From Streptococcus parauberis NCFD 2020 (lineage in GTDB: Bacteria > Bacillota > Bacilli > Lactobacillales > Streptococcaceae), in the NCBI RefSeq assembly GCF_000187935.1, contig NZ_AEUT02000001.1, forward strand, positions 1,240,001 through 1,304,000: a stretch of DNA of 64,000 nucleotides. Direction: 5' to 3'. How positions within the stretch are numbered: position 1 is the stretch's first letter; every line of letters starts with the position of its first letter. Position numbers and translations under genes: made by a program. Below, in pieces: positions 35,134 to 44,747 of the stretch. The notes beneath the pieces are model-generated. The model saw only the letters and a program-made list of their open reading frames with translations, was not told the origin of the DNA and did not search any database.

Positions 35134-37362
35134 CTATTTATTCCAAACATACAACGGCGTATCAATAACACCAGCACTTTCTACAGATGATTTTACTTTC
35201 CTATTAGGAATTTTGTCTTCCCATGTAATATTCCCATTCCCATCTTTTTTGATAAATTTAAATTCGATTTCTTTTCCTTTAGGTACACTTACTGGAAGGT
35301 ACCATTCTGGATGATTTGGATTAAGCAACGATTCAGTACATTTTTTAACATCCCAATTACCTAATTCTGCGACATTTCCTACTAAATAAATTTGCTCTCC
35401 TGGTCTAGTTTCTGCCTTTATTTTAAAGACAATTTGATTTTGATCGTCTGTTAGAACATGGTAACTAAAACTATTTGATGTTTTTCCATTTTTTTCAATT
35501 GTAATATTATTTACACCTGGAGCTACATCATCAGGTACCACAGTTTCGATAATATTCGATGTTTTTGAGATGACTTTTGCTACTTTATCACCGAATTTTA
35601 CTTGGACACTTCCATCAAATGCTTGTCCATAGATATAAATTTTCTCACCTGCCTTTCCCATTGTTGAAACAACATCACCAATATGAGCATCACTATTATT
35701 TTGTTTTTTAAAAGTCCATATGCCAACTTCTCCACCTTTCAATGTTAATGAATCAATTTTACCTTCTTTGACTTCTAATTTTTCACCATTTAATAAACCA
35801 TTCAAATGGTCATGATATGTATCATCAGGTAGAGTGGTAATTATATTGTTAATGGTATAAGTTTTATCTGGTTGACGATTTATTGCAACTAAAACAACAT
35901 CATCAAAGAATTTCCTTTCATAGATAATTGTGTTTTCATCGGATTTAACAATAGTTGTCTTTCCAAAAGCAATAGCATCATTAGATTGTCTTAAAGATGA
36001 AATTTTATTTATTAATTGGTATTGTTTGGAGTTAGTATCAAACTTACATTCTTTCTCCATAAAAATCCTGCCAGCAATATCACTATTCTCATTAACTTTT
36101 ACATGTTGTTCAGTCCCATAATAAATATTCGGTATTCCTCTTGATGTTAATAAAGCCGCCAAGCCGGCGTTGAAAGCTTTTTCATTGGGTTGATATTTAC
36201 CAAAACGAGTAACATCATGATTATCAATAAATGTCACAGCTTGATTTGGATATTCATAGTTTTTTTCAGTATAATCTAACATATTTCCAAAATCACTCAT
36301 CGGTTTTGAAAAATCTCCAAAAGTACTCGTCAAAGAACGAAACATTTCAAAATCAAGATTATTTACGCCGGTTTGTTTTGGAAAATTTACAAATTCATCA
36401 TACTTTAAAGACGGTCTACTTATAAAAAATTCACCAAAATGCGAAATTGTTACATTTGAAGAAATACTATCTTTTAACCCTTTGACAAACGATGGACTCA
36501 TATGTAATGTTGCATCATGCCTTAAACCATCAATTCCAAAAGTAGTCCAGTAATTGACAGCTTTTTCTAAATAATTGACCACTTGGCTATTCTCCTGAGA
36601 AAAATCTGAAAGGGAACCTAGTTCTTTATTTCTATAGGCCCATTTACTTTCATCATTTCCTCGATCCCCAAAATGGTGAAACCAACCATCTTTATCATTA
36701 TTCGGATCCGCAATTAGATTTTCTAACTTGCCATCTTTATTGTAGTCATAAGGATTACCATCATTATCTATAGCATAAGTACCATTTGGCAACTTATCTG
36801 GCTCGTATAATTTTCCATCCTCATTCTCATTATTTTTAGTTGGGTTATGACCACGACTTGTATGATTCGTTACAAAATCGATAACAAGTTTTATATTATT
36901 TTCATGAAGTTTATCTCTCAACTCTTTAAATTCATTTAAAGTTCCAAAGTGTTTATTTGTAGCATAATAATTTCTAACATGATAACCATGAAAACTTGTC
37001 CAGGAATCATAGCCGCCATTTTCTTTAAAATCTTTTATCTCATCATCACGATTTTCGTATGGTGCTGAAATCCAGACTGCTGTAATTCCCATGCCTTTCA
37101 GATAGTCAATTTTATTTATTATCCCTTTCCAATCTCCTCCTTGAAATTTTTTTAGATCTTTTCCTTGACCATCAAATAAGTGTTTATTCTTATCAGAAAG
37201 TACGTTATTTGTTTTGTCTCCATCCACAAATCTATCAGTAATAATTTGATAGATAGTATCCTTCGAATTAACTGGACCAATAGATTTGTTCTCTGCAAAT
37301 ACCATTGATGGAGATGTAGCAAGCACTAACAGCTGGCCTAACAATAAAATTCTTTTTTTCAA
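35134..37362 (-). CDS. amyA: Secreted CGTase-like alpha-amylase (GH13, TIG and CBM20 domains)
   Basis: Signal peptide residues 1-23 (MKKRILLLGQLLVLATSPSM...VFA). The GH13 barrel carries FVTNHTS, GLRHDATLHM (nucleophile D), HFGEFF (acid/base E) and FIDNHDVTRF. After domain C come a TIG/IPT domain (GEKIYIYGQAFDGSVQVKFG) and a C-terminal CBM20 starch-binding domain (VGNVAELGNWDVKKC). This A-B-C-TIG-CBM20 order defines cyclodextrin glucanotransferases and maltogenic amylases. There is no LPXTG anchor, so release is expected. It is first in the operon; S. pyogenes names the counterpart AmyA. GGAGGAGC precedes the ATG. Confidence 0.88.
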   Translation of the reverse strand: MKKRILLLGQLLVLATSPSMVFAENKSIGPVNSKDTIYQIITDRFVDGDKTNNVLSDKNKHLFDGQGKDLKKFQGGDWKGIINKIDYLKGMGITAVWISAPYENRDDEIKDFKENGGYDSWTSFHGYHVRNYYATNKHFGTLNEFKELRDKLHENNIKLVIDFVTNHTSRGHNPTKNNENEDGKLYEPDKLPNGTYAIDNDGNPYDYNKDGKLENLIADPNNDKDGWFHHFGDRGNDESKWAYRNKELGSLSDFSQENSQVVNYLEKAVNYWTTFGIDGLRHDATLHMSPSFVKGLKDSISSNVTISHFGEFFISRPSLKYDEFVNFPKQTGVNNLDFEMFRSLTSTFGDFSKPMSDFGNMLDYTEKNYEYPNQAVTFIDNHDVTRFGKYQPNEKAFNAGLAALLTSRGIPNIYYGTEQHVKVNENSDIAGRIFMEKECKFDTNSKQYQLINKISSLRQSNDAIAFGKTTIVKSDENTIIYERKFFDDVVLVAINRQPDKTYTINNIITTLPDDTYHDHLNGLLNGEKLEVKEGKIDSLTLKGGEVGIWTFKKQNNSDAHIGDVVSTMGKAGEKIYIYGQAFDGSVQVKFGDKVAKVISKTSNIIETVVPDDVAPGVNNITIEKNGKTSNSFSYHVLTDDQNQIVFKIKAETRPGEQIYLVGNVAELGNWDVKKCTESLLNPNHPEWYLPVSVPKGKEIEFKFIKKDGNGNITWEDKIPNRKVKSSVESAGVIDTPLYVWNK

Positions 37363-37387
37363 TAGCTCCTCCTAAATTATGCAATTT

Positions 37388-37440
37388 TACGCAAGCGTTT
37401 TCTTTTAATAAATTATATTAACATTAATCTTAAATGTCAA
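37388..37440 (-). promoter_or_regulatory. Promoter and operator of the starch/cyclodextrin operon
   Basis: On the minus strand TTGACA (37435-37440), 17 bases and TATAAT (37412-37417) form a consensus promoter. Just downstream, GAAAACGCTTGCGTA (about 37388-37402) resembles a MalR or cre operator. No regulator gene is adjacent, so control by MalR and/or CcpA encoded elsewhere is likely. Confidence 0.75.
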
Positions 37441-37620
37441 TATCGTTTGCTGTTTTTAATTATTATTTTTTGTAATCTTACAAAAAAATCCCTCTCATAT
37501 AAAGGGATGAGCGTATTTATAACAGTTTAGGCTCATATAAAACTTTTCAGGATCAATTTCGTTTTAAACTACTTAGATTTTGTAAAATAGAACCATAATC
37601 TCTTATTAAGGAACTTACAT

Positions 37621-38010
37621 ATGAAAAATTCAACTCGTGCACTTCTGTCATGTATACTAATTATTGGTCTTAATGTCATGATTGGCAGATGGCTATCCAT
37701 ACCATATCAAGCCATAACTTTTCTTCAAATAATAGTTAATTTTTATTATCTCATGCTTTACCTCTGTACTATTGATCCCAAAAAGAAATTTACCACATTT
37801 CAAGAAACTGGCAAACTTATGTTGCTTAACATCAAAAATCAATGGAAAAACCTTCTTGTGTGTCTCATTTCCATTTTAGCTTTCTTCCTCCCACCCTTTA
37901 AACCAATCAATGTCTATTTGGGCTGTAATTTTTTCTTCATTTGTTTTCAAACCTATCATATCTTCAGTATTAATGGTTTAGAACCTCAACAAAAAAATAA
38001 GCCTTCCTAA
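37621..38010 (+). CDS. Small integral membrane protein of unknown function
   Basis: The 129 residues have four hydrophobic stretches (about 7-25, 30-48, 80-92 and 100-115) and a short basic loop (DPKKKFTTFQETGK) in the middle. No family recognised. AAGGAAC lies 7 bases before the ATG. It diverges from the amylase operon and ends in a bidirectional terminator whose loop holds its stop codon. Confidence 0.65.
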   Translation: MKNSTRALLSCILIIGLNVMIGRWLSIPYQAITFLQIIVNFYYLMLYLCTIDPKKKFTTFQETGKLMLLNIKNQWKNLLVCLISILAFFLPPFKPINVYLGCNFFFICFQTYHIFSINGLEPQQKNKPS

Positions 38011-38026
38011 CTAGGGAGGCTTATTT
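37995..38026. terminator. Bidirectional terminator with embedded stop codons
   Basis: AAATAAGCC (37995-38003) pairs with GGCTTATTT (38018-38026), with additional TCC/GGA pairs. Both converging genes end within this hairpin. Confidence 0.8.
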
Positions 38027-38947
38027 AAAACTGTCTTTAATAGCTTGCATTAATATGTCACGTTGACTAATCCAATGCGCTCGGTCATCTTTGTCATAAG
38101 TTCTATTAGTTAAAAAAACAGCAGCTTGTTTACGATCATTGAACATAATGAAGGGTCCAGTATAGCCTGTATGGTCTAACCAATTATTTTTTTCAAGTCG
38201 CCATGCAATTGACCGTTCTTTAACTTGTTGGCTATAATTTTGAAAAAGATTTTGAGCAAAGTCATCTTCCATATAATGATTCAAAAATAATTCTAAATTC
38301 TTAACAGTAGAAAAGAGTCCAGCAGATCCTGCATGATTTTCTAAGACTTTGGCTTTAGGATCATGAACAAAGCCATCATTTACTCCATTAACTGTTGGAA
38401 CAGCTTCTGTTCTTGGTCCGAAAGTCGTTTTGGTCATCCCAAAAGGTTCAAAAACTTCTTCTGTAAAGAGTTGATCCAAACTTTTACCTGTCACTTCTTG
38501 CAACATAAAGCCAAGTAATAAGAAGTTCACATCTGTATAATGAAATGTCTTATCAGAAGTAACTGTCAACTGATTCATGGCTTCTTTTAATTGAACAGCA
38601 TCCAGTTGGTCTCGGTTAGGGATGTAGGGATCCAGTCCGCTGGTATGAGTTAATAGCTGGCGCAGCGTCACCCGATCATCATGAAAACTAGGATAATACT
38701 TGGTTAAAGAAGCATCTAAGTCCAAAGCTCCGCTATTAATCATAAAAATACAAATAGTTCCGACGCCGACAACCTTGGAAACACTGGCTAAATCGTAGAC
38801 TAAGCCAGGCTTGACAGGACATTTCCCATCGGTGGTACCAATGTAGTACTCTTGCCATTTTCCCTGTTCAAAAAGGGCTAAAGTAGCCCCATGATATTCT
38901 TTGTCTTGAATCTGTTGTTCAATTAATTGCAACAGCTTTTTTCTCAT
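38021..38947 (-). CDS. Beta-lactamase-like serine hydrolase (class C / PBP4* family)
   Basis: Cytoplasmic or peripheral serine hydrolase of the beta-lactamase/transpeptidase-like superfamily. The SxxK motif is ASVSKVVG, the YxN motif is YTDVN, and HTGYTG replaces the usual KTG-type third motif. There is no signal peptide. The likely role is an esterase or D-aminopeptidase rather than antibiotic resistance. I start it at the ATG at 38947 (MRKKLLQLIEQ, 308 residues), which overlaps the cppA stop as ATGA. The ATG at 38959 is the alternative. Confidence 0.82.
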   Translation of the reverse strand: MRKKLLQLIEQQIQDKEYHGATLALFEQGKWQEYYIGTTDGKCPVKPGLVYDLASVSKVVGVGTICIFMINSGALDLDASLTKYYPSFHDDRVTLRQLLTHTSGLDPYIPNRDQLDAVQLKEAMNQLTVTSDKTFHYTDVNFLLLGFMLQEVTGKSLDQLFTEEVFEPFGMTKTTFGPRTEAVPTVNGVNDGFVHDPKAKVLENHAGSAGLFSTVKNLELFLNHYMEDDFAQNLFQNYSQQVKERSIAWRLEKNNWLDHTGYTGPFIMFNDRKQAAVFLTNRTYDKDDRAHWISQRDILMQAIKDSFK

Positions 38948-39696
38948 TTTGTAAACCATAATTCAATCTTACTTAAATCACTGACCACTAGAATTTTTTC
39001 TTTTTTATCAAGATAAACTTCTAGTCCTTTTGCTTCCAGTTCTTCTTTATAAGCTGCCAAGTCCATTTCAACTGGCACGGCCATTTCAATGATTTCTAGA
39101 TCCCAAGCAATTTGTGGCTCAATTTCCAAATCTGGTCCTTCTGCTGCCATGAATTGGATATCAATTGGTAATTGTCCTTGGAAAGTATCTTGATAAAAAG
39201 CTTTAGCTTTTTCTTCATTTGGTACATTGATGACAATTGTTTCAAAGGAGAAATCTGGTAGGCCTTTAAAGTTGTCATCTGCTGTTAATTCTGGCATGTC
39301 AGCAACTTCTAATTGGCTGATATCATCTTCAGAGTGCAACAAATAACGGTCTCCTTCTGGGGAAACTGTCTCAAAGGCGTAGCCATTTGTTCCTTTAAAT
39401 AAATTATCAACGCTTGCACCATTTGCCAAAAGGCTTTGAATCGCATTAGCATCACTGGTTTTAATTACAATAGTGTTCAGTTTCTTAGTTCCAACGACCG
39501 CACGTGTGCGAACTGATGGTGACTCTTCAATGACAAAACGTTCCTTGCCTTGTCCATATGATGAAAAAATAGCAATGGCATTTTCTTCAGAAACCAAACG
39601 CATTCCTAAACTTTGTTTGTAAAAATCGATATTAACTTGACGATTATTGACTCTAACTACCGGAGTAATAAAGCTTACATTCTTTAATAATGTCAT
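38944..39696 (-). CDS. cppA: CppA family protein (VOC-like fold)
   Basis: The 250 residues match my memory of streptococcal CppA over the full length, including FITPVVRVNNR, ENAIAIFSSYG, FVIEESPSVRTRAV and SKIELWFTK. CppA was named for a reported complement C3-degrading activity in pneumococcus. The sequence itself shows paired VOC (glyoxalase-like) modules and no protease motif or export signal, so the enzymatic role is doubtful. AGGAGGA precedes the ATG. It is translationally coupled to the serine hydrolase. Confidence 0.9.
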   Translation of the reverse strand: MTLLKNVSFITPVVRVNNRQVNIDFYKQSLGMRLVSEENAIAIFSSYGQGKERFVIEESPSVRTRAVVGTKKLNTIVIKTSDANAIQSLLANGASVDNLFKGTNGYAFETVSPEGDRYLLHSEDDISQLEVADMPELTADDNFKGLPDFSFETIVINVPNEEKAKAFYQDTFQGQLPIDIQFMAAEGPDLEIEPQIAWDLEIIEMAVPVEMDLAAYKEELEAKGLEVYLDKKEKILVVSDLSKIELWFTK

Positions 39697-39770
39697 GAAA
39701 TCCTCCTAATCCTCTGTTATTATAGACAAAAAATGGTTATTTGACAAGAAATTATGCGCTAATTAGCCAA

Positions 39771-39799
39771 TTGACCGCAGGGACTTTTTTTTGTAAACT
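39771..39799 (+). promoter_or_regulatory. Promoter of the TauE/SafE permease gene
   Basis: TTGACC (39771-39776), a 17-base spacer and TAAACT (39794-39799) end 7 bases before the ATG at 39807. No ribosome binding site lies between, so this is another apparent leaderless start. Confidence 0.5.
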
Positions 39800-39806
39800 A
39801 TTATTT

Positions 39807-40724
39807 ATGAATGAAAACTTAATTCTCCACCTAATTCAAGTTTTGCTAGTTCTAGCAATTCTTTTTATTTCTGTCACACTTGTTCGTCATCTTAAAGAAC
39901 ATCAGATTAATCCCTCTAAACGATTCTTCACCGGATTTTGGATTGGCCTTATTACAGATGCACTGGATACACTTGGCATCGGCTCATTTGCGACAACGAC
40001 CTCCCTCTTTAAAATGACTAAATTGGTTGAAGATGACAGCAAACTTCCAGGTACCATGACTGCCGCACACGTCATTCCCGTCCTAATTCAGTCCCTCTGC
40101 TTTATCTTTGTCGTTAAAGTCGAAGTATTGACTTTGGTCTCAATGGCTGGCGCAGCCTTCCTAGGAGCCTACTTCGGCACAAAAATCACCAAGAACTGGC
40201 ATACACCGACAGTTCAGGCCATCTTAGGATGCTTACTCATCCTAGCATCCTTAATTATGACTTTTAGAATGATTACCAACCCTGGCTCTGACATCGTACA
40301 TTCACTCCATGGTCTCCATGGTATCTGGCTCTATGTTGGGATAGCTTTTAATTTTACAATTGGAGTCCTAATGACTATGGGACTTGGAAACTACGCCCCT
40401 GAGCTAATTTTCTTCTCTTTGATGGGACTAAGCCCAGCAGTGGCCATGCCCGTCATGATGCTAGACGCTGCCATGATTATGACTGCATCAAGCCGACAAT
40501 TTATTAAAGGTAACCGCGTTTCTTGGACAGGCTTTGCTGGTATCGTCATTGGTGGTGTGATTGGCGTTTTAATTGCCGTCTTTTTCCTAACAAACCTTGA
40601 TATCAATAATCTAAAAAAACTAGTTGTCCTAATTGTTATCTTTACAGGGATTATGTTAATCCGCTCATCAATTGCCTCTAGGAGACAAGAAAAAATCCAA
40701 GGACTAGTTGAAATTGAGTCATAA
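39807..40724 (+). CDS. TauE/SafE family membrane permease
   Basis: Integral membrane protein of the sulfite exporter TauE/SafE (DUF81) family, 305 residues, with about eight hydrophobic segments. The two family halves are visible: FWIGLITDALDTLGIGSFAT in the first and GVLMTMGLGNYAPELIFFSL in the second, both around the conserved G-x-G loop. The substrate is unknown; related proteins move sulfur-containing or organic anions. I use the ATG at 39807 (MNENLILHLIQ). An in-frame TTG at 39741 gives a non-conserved extension. Confidence 0.8.
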   Translation: MNENLILHLIQVLLVLAILFISVTLVRHLKEHQINPSKRFFTGFWIGLITDALDTLGIGSFATTTSLFKMTKLVEDDSKLPGTMTAAHVIPVLIQSLCFIFVVKVEVLTLVSMAGAAFLGAYFGTKITKNWHTPTVQAILGCLLILASLIMTFRMITNPGSDIVHSLHGLHGIWLYVGIAFNFTIGVLMTMGLGNYAPELIFFSLMGLSPAVAMPVMMLDAAMIMTASSRQFIKGNRVSWTGFAGIVIGGVIGVLIAVFFLTNLDINNLKKLVVLIVIFTGIMLIRSSIASRRQEKIQGLVEIES

Positions 40725-40740
40725 ATTGTCATATAATCAA

Positions 40741-40771
40741 AAAACTAGAACTGCTAAGCAGTTCTAGTTTT
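40741..40771 (+). terminator. Terminator after the permease gene
   Basis: AAAACTAGAACTGC (40741-40754) pairs perfectly with GCAGTTCTAGTTTT (40758-40771) around TAA. Confidence 0.85.
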
Positions 40772-40784
40772 GCGTTAATTAACA

Positions 40785-40813
40785 AAAAAAGAAGACAATG
40801 TTTGTCTTCTTTT
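40785..40813 (-). terminator. Terminator of glpF
   Basis: An AAAGAAGACAA / TTTGTCTTCTTT hairpin with flanking A and T runs lies just after the leftward glpF stop codon. Its stem resembles the 7188-7231 hairpin. Confidence 0.8.
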
Positions 40814-40818
40814 GCTTA

Positions 40819-41667
40819 TTATTTGATGTATAGGTATTTGAATAATGCTACCGCAACAATACCTGCAAGGATTGGAGATAAAACCGGAACCCATGCATAC
40901 CACCATTTTGAATCACCTTTTGCTTGACCTAAAACTGATTTAGGTAAGAAATGGTGAACAATACGAGGACCTAAGTCACGTGCAGGGTTAAGTCCAGGAC
41001 CAGTAGGTCCGCCTAGTGAGGCTACTAAAGTCATAACTAAGAAACCAATACCCATATGAGCTACAGCAAGTGAGCCTGAAGTAAATGGTGCCACTTGTGT
41101 TTCAGCAGCTGCTTTATCATAACCAGCAGCTACTAATTTACCAACTAATTCTGAACCAAAGAAGTTTTTAGTCAAAGCCATAGCTCCGAAGAAAAGGATA
41201 AATGAACCAGCAAACTCGTTTGCAAAACCATTAATGATTGAAGGTTTACGACTTTCAACCGAACCATCATCAAGTGCAGAGATAGTTGAGAATGATCCTA
41301 AAATTGGATTTGGATTTTCAGTTTTACGGAAATATGGACCATAAACACCAACAACAACTAATTGACCAAAGATAGCACCGAGCAATTGTGCAATGATATA
41401 AGGTGCAACATGTGCCCAAGGGAAAAATCCTGATACCGCAAGTGCAATAGTGAAGGCTGGGTTAATGTGGTTACCAGAAACGTTACCAAACATCAATGCT
41501 GGCATCATAACCCCAAATCCATAACCAAAGGCAATGATAATCCAACCTGAATTATGTCCTTTAGTTCCTTTTAAGTCAACATTTGCAACAGAACCATTAC
41601 CAAGAATCAATAGTAAAGCAGTTGCAAGAAATTCTGTGATGTACTTCACAGCCCATGTAATTTCCAT
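40819..41667 (-). CDS. glpF: Aquaglyceroporin (MIP family, glycerol facilitator)
   Basis: Channel for glycerol and water. The 282 residues have six membrane helices and the two NPA boxes: HINPAFTIA and GLNPARDLGPR. The extended loop after the third helix (PYFRKTENPNPILG...) and the aspartate after the second NPA favour an aquaglyceroporin over a strict aquaporin. The start is the ATG at 41667 (MEITWAVKYITE), with GGAGGA upstream. The longer frame to 41721 lacks a site. It diverges from pepX, as in other streptococci and lactococci. Confidence 0.92.
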   Translation of the reverse strand: MEITWAVKYITEFLATALLLILGNGSVANVDLKGTKGHNSGWIIIAFGYGFGVMMPALMFGNVSGNHINPAFTIALAVSGFFPWAHVAPYIIAQLLGAIFGQLVVVGVYGPYFRKTENPNPILGSFSTISALDDGSVESRKPSIINGFANEFAGSFILFFGAMALTKNFFGSELVGKLVAAGYDKAAAETQVAPFTSGSLAVAHMGIGFLVMTLVASLGGPTGPGLNPARDLGPRIVHHFLPKSVLGQAKGDSKWWYAWVPVLSPILAGIVAVALFKYLYIK

Positions 41668-41787
41668 TTTTTTTAAAATCCTCCAGATTTTTATTAATTT
41701 AGACAAGTACCATTTTATCAAGTATAATAGACAATGTAAAGTTCATCCAACAAATTAAAACGTTTACTTGGAGGTAGACTAAATTTT

Positions 41788-44061
41788 ATGAAGTATAATC
41801 AATTTTCTTATATACCAGTTACAAATGACCAAGCCTATTCTGAACTCACTGCATTAGGCTTTACAATCACCAAAGAAATGACTAACAAAGAAGCTCTTCA
41901 GTCATTCGTATCCACTTGCTATCTTCATCAGCCTGATAAAGATTATGCTTTTTCACTCTTACTTGCTGATCAAGACACTGATTTATTAAGCTTTTTCCAG
42001 TCAGATGCGGTGCTAACTGCAGAGATTTTTTATTATGTGACACTACAACTCCTTGAATTCGTTCCTGGAGTGGATTTCACTGTCTTAGACCAATTCCTCA
42101 GTCAACTGGACTTCCCAATTACCTACAATGCAGATGAAATTCTAGTTAATCTGCACCAGCTATTGGCTACAAGACAAAAAAATGGGATGACTCTGATTGA
42201 CTATTTGGTTAGTCAAGGCTTTCTATCAATGGATAATGATTACCACTACTTCAACGGTAAATCGTTAGCTACTTTTGACACTAGCAGTTTGATTCGCGAG
42301 ATTGTCTATGTTGAAGCACCAATTGATACAGATAATGACGGCAGAACAGACTTGATTAAGGTCAATATTATTAGACCCAAAACGAGTCATAAAATTCCAA
42401 CCATGATGACGGCTAGTCCATACCACCAAGGTGTAAATGAAGTCGCTAATGACAAGAAGCTCTACCAAATGGAAGGGGAACTTGCTGTCAAAGAAGCCCA
42501 TGAAATTCACTGCAAAAATCAATTAATTGAAAAAATGCCGACTACTGATGCGGCACTTCCAGTTACTGGCAGTCAAGAAAGCTTTACTTATATCGACTCA
42601 TACACCCTCAATGATTACTTTTTAACACGTGGATTTGCTAATATCTACGTCTCTGGCGTGGGGACTGCAGGTTCGGATGGCTTTATGACGAGTGGGGATT
42701 ACCTTCAAATTGAAAGCTTTAAGGCTGTTATTGATTGGTTGAATGGCCGTGCAAAAGCCTTTGCTAGCCACAAACGCGACAGCTATGTCCTTGCCACCTG
42801 GTCAAATGGATTAGTGGCAACAACAGGAAAATCCTATCTGGGGACCATGTCTACCGGGCTGGCAACCACCGGAGTTGATGGCTTGAAAGTTATCATAGCG
42901 GAAGCTGGCATCTCATCTTGGTACGACTACTATAGAGAAAACGGTTTGGTTTGCAGCCCTGGTGGCTACCCAGGGGAAGACCTGGACGTACTGACAGAAC
43001 TAACTTACTCCAGAAGCCTCTTGGCTGGTGACTATCTCCGTCAAAAAGATAAGTACCAAGCCATGTTAGCAGACCAGTCGCAAGCTTTAGACCGTACCAG
43101 TGGGGACTATAACCAATATTGGCACAACCGCAACTATCTCTCGCATGCTGACAAGGTCACTTGTGATGTGGTTTATACACATGGTCTTCAAGACTGGAAT
43201 GTTAAACCAAAACAAGTTTACAACATTTTCAACGCTCTTCCTGCTTCGATTAAAAAACATCTCTTTCTTCATCAAGGACAACATGTTTATTTACACAACT
43301 GGCAATCCATTGACTTTAAAGAAAGCATGAATGCCTTGTTATGTCAAAAATTATTGGACCTTGAAAATGAATACCAATTGCCAACAGTAATTTGGCAAGA
43401 TAATAAAGCAGCACAGACTTGGAAGACTTTAGAATTATTTGGTGGTTCAGACAGCCTCCAGTTACCACTGGGAGACGGTTTAGCGACTATTAACAATAAT
43501 TATCCAGAACAAGAATTCACAGCATATGGTAAAGATTTTAGGGCATTTAAGGCGAGTCTATTCTTAGGGAAGTCAAATCAAATCCACATCGATCTGACAT
43601 TGGAAGAGGATCTCTTGATAAATGGGCCTGTTACTCTAGACCTAAAGATTAAATCTTCAGTCAATAAGGGACTTTTATCAGCTCAGCTATTGGACTACGG
43701 AAAAGCCAAACGACATAGTGATTTGCCCAGTGTTTTAGAGCTAAGAACTATTGATAATGGTCAGAACTTTGCACGTGAAGATCTAAAAGAATTGCCTTTC
43801 AAAGAGTCGGACTACCGTGTAGTTTCTAAAGGGGTTATCAACTTGCAAAATAGATCTGGGCTTTTGCAGATTGAGGAGGTTATTCCTGACCAATGGATGA
43901 CCCTTCAATTTGATTTGCAACCAAGTATTTATCAATTAAAAAAAGGTGACCAGCTACGTTTAATTCTTTACACAACTGACTTTGAACACACAGTTCGTGA
44001 TAATGAGGACTATCAGTTGACAGTGGATTTAAAGGCATCTAAACTAAAGATACCGAAATAA
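41788..44061 (+). CDS. pepX: Xaa-Pro dipeptidyl-peptidase PepX
   Basis: Cytosolic S15-family serine peptidase releasing X-Pro dipeptides. The 757 residues are full length. The catalytic serine is S349 in GKSYLG, preceded by [10 protein letters not shown]. The histidine is in [11 protein letters not shown] near residue 497. Family domains are the N-terminal helical domain, the alpha/beta hydrolase core with its helical insert and the C-terminal jelly roll (from about 545). TTGGAGG precedes the ATG. A TATAAT box is at 41723-41728, and AAAACGTTTAC upstream may be a cre. Confidence 0.97.
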   Translation: MKYNQFSYIPVTNDQAYSELTALGFTITKEMTNKEALQSFVSTCYLHQPDKDYAFSLLLADQDTDLLSFFQSDAVLTAEIFYYVTLQLLEFVPGVDFTVLDQFLSQLDFPITYNADEILVNLHQLLATRQKNGMTLIDYLVSQGFLSMDNDYHYFNGKSLATFDTSSLIREIVYVEAPIDTDNDGRTDLIKVNIIRPKTSHKIPTMMTASPYHQGVNEVANDKKLYQMEGELAVKEAHEIHCKNQLIEKMPTTDAALPVTGSQESFTYIDSYTLNDYFLTRGFANIYVSGVGTAGSDGFMTSGDYLQIESFKAVIDWLNGRAKAFASHKRDSYVLATWSNGLVATTGKSYLGTMSTGLATTGVDGLKVIIAEAGISSWYDYYRENGLVCSPGGYPGEDLDVLTELTYSRSLLAGDYLRQKDKYQAMLADQSQALDRTSGDYNQYWHNRNYLSHADKVTCDVVYTHGLQDWNVKPKQVYNIFNALPASIKKHLFLHQGQHVYLHNWQSIDFKESMNALLCQKLLDLENEYQLPTVIWQDNKAAQTWKTLELFGGSDSLQLPLGDGLATINNNYPEQEFTAYGKDFRAFKASLFLGKSNQIHIDLTLEEDLLINGPVTLDLKIKSSVNKGLLSAQLLDYGKAKRHSDLPSVLELRTIDNGQNFAREDLKELPFKESDYRVVSKGVINLQNRSGLLQIEEVIPDQWMTLQFDLQPSIYQLKKGDQLRLILYTTDFEHTVRDNEDYQLTVDLKASKLKIPK

Positions 44062-44084
44062 GTACAGAAACATAGGAGAGAAAC

Positions 44085-44420
44085 ATGAAACAAGTCGCAA
44101 AAGAAAAATACGGCAATAGCTTTCATTTTTGGTACCAAGCAGACTTGATGTCTGACCATGAATATGGCAAAATTTTTAATACAGATTTTGCCAACTTAGA
44201 TCAAGTTAAAGAAGTAATTCTTGCTGATATAGAGCAGGCTCAAGATAATCAAGTCTACTATTGGTATTTTGGAGAAACTCTAGAAGAAACAGTTCTAATG
44301 GTCAAGATTACTAACCAACAAGTTGATGCTCAAATCAATCTAAAAGACTTTGATTTTGCCCTCAACTGGGATGCTATCAAATTCTGGAAAGAAGATTTAG
44401 AAAAAAATCTATTTAACTAA
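44085..44420 (+). CDS. Small soluble protein of unknown function
   Basis: The 111 residues have no signal peptide or membrane helix and are rich in aromatic and acidic residues (SFHFWYQADL, VYYWYFGETLEET, WDAIKFWKEDLEKN). AGGAGAG precedes the start. It follows pepX after 23 bases and precedes a strong terminator, so it is likely co-transcribed with pepX. I do not recognise the family. Confidence 0.7.
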   Translation: MKQVAKEKYGNSFHFWYQADLMSDHEYGKIFNTDFANLDQVKEVILADIEQAQDNQVYYWYFGETLEETVLMVKITNQQVDAQINLKDFDFALNWDAIKFWKEDLEKNLFN

Positions 44421-44452
44421 AAAATAAGGTATCCTTTGGATACCTTATTTTT
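44418..44452. terminator. Terminator after pepX and the small gene
   Basis: AAATAAGGTATCC pairs with GGATACCTTATTT around TTT, with an A6 run before and a T6 run after. Confidence 0.9.
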
Positions 44453-44498
44453 TATGTTAGGAAAGGAGATATTGAAGCAAATTCATAAATTCCGAAGT

Positions 44499-44699
44499 TT
44501 ACCCTAAAAAAATATCATCAACTGTGACTGATAAGACTTCGGCAATAGCTTTTAATTTCTCATACTTAGCTCTTCGTAGAACAGCTACATCTTTTTCATA
44601 GCGGGCAATAGTTCTAACTGAAATATCAGTTTTATTGGCTAACTGTTCTTGCGTCAATTTTTTAGCCAATCTCAGTGATTTGAGAGATGTTTGTGACAA
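44499..44699 (-). CDS. Small XRE-family transcriptional regulator
   Basis: The 66 residues consist almost only of a helix-turn-helix: LRLAKKLTQEQLANKTDISV with RTIARYEKDVAVLRRAKYEK as the recognition and following helices. There is no effector domain. It diverges from a second XRE gene. AAACTTCGG-type motifs occur on both sides of it, suggesting a common or autoregulatory operator. The ribosome binding site is AAAGGAGG. Such Cro-like proteins are often remnants of, or accessories to, mobile elements. Confidence 0.8.
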   Translation of the reverse strand: MSQTSLKSLRLAKKLTQEQLANKTDISVRTIARYEKDVAVLRRAKYEKLKAIAEVLSVTVDDIFLG

Positions 44700-44747
44700 T
44701 TGGTGACCTCCTTTTTATTTATTAAGGAATTATGATATCTATATTAT

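Noticed and set aside
39741..39806. 22-residue N-terminal extension of the TauE/SafE permease from a TTG
   Set aside because: It contains the promoter boxes, and the extension is not membrane-like or family-like.
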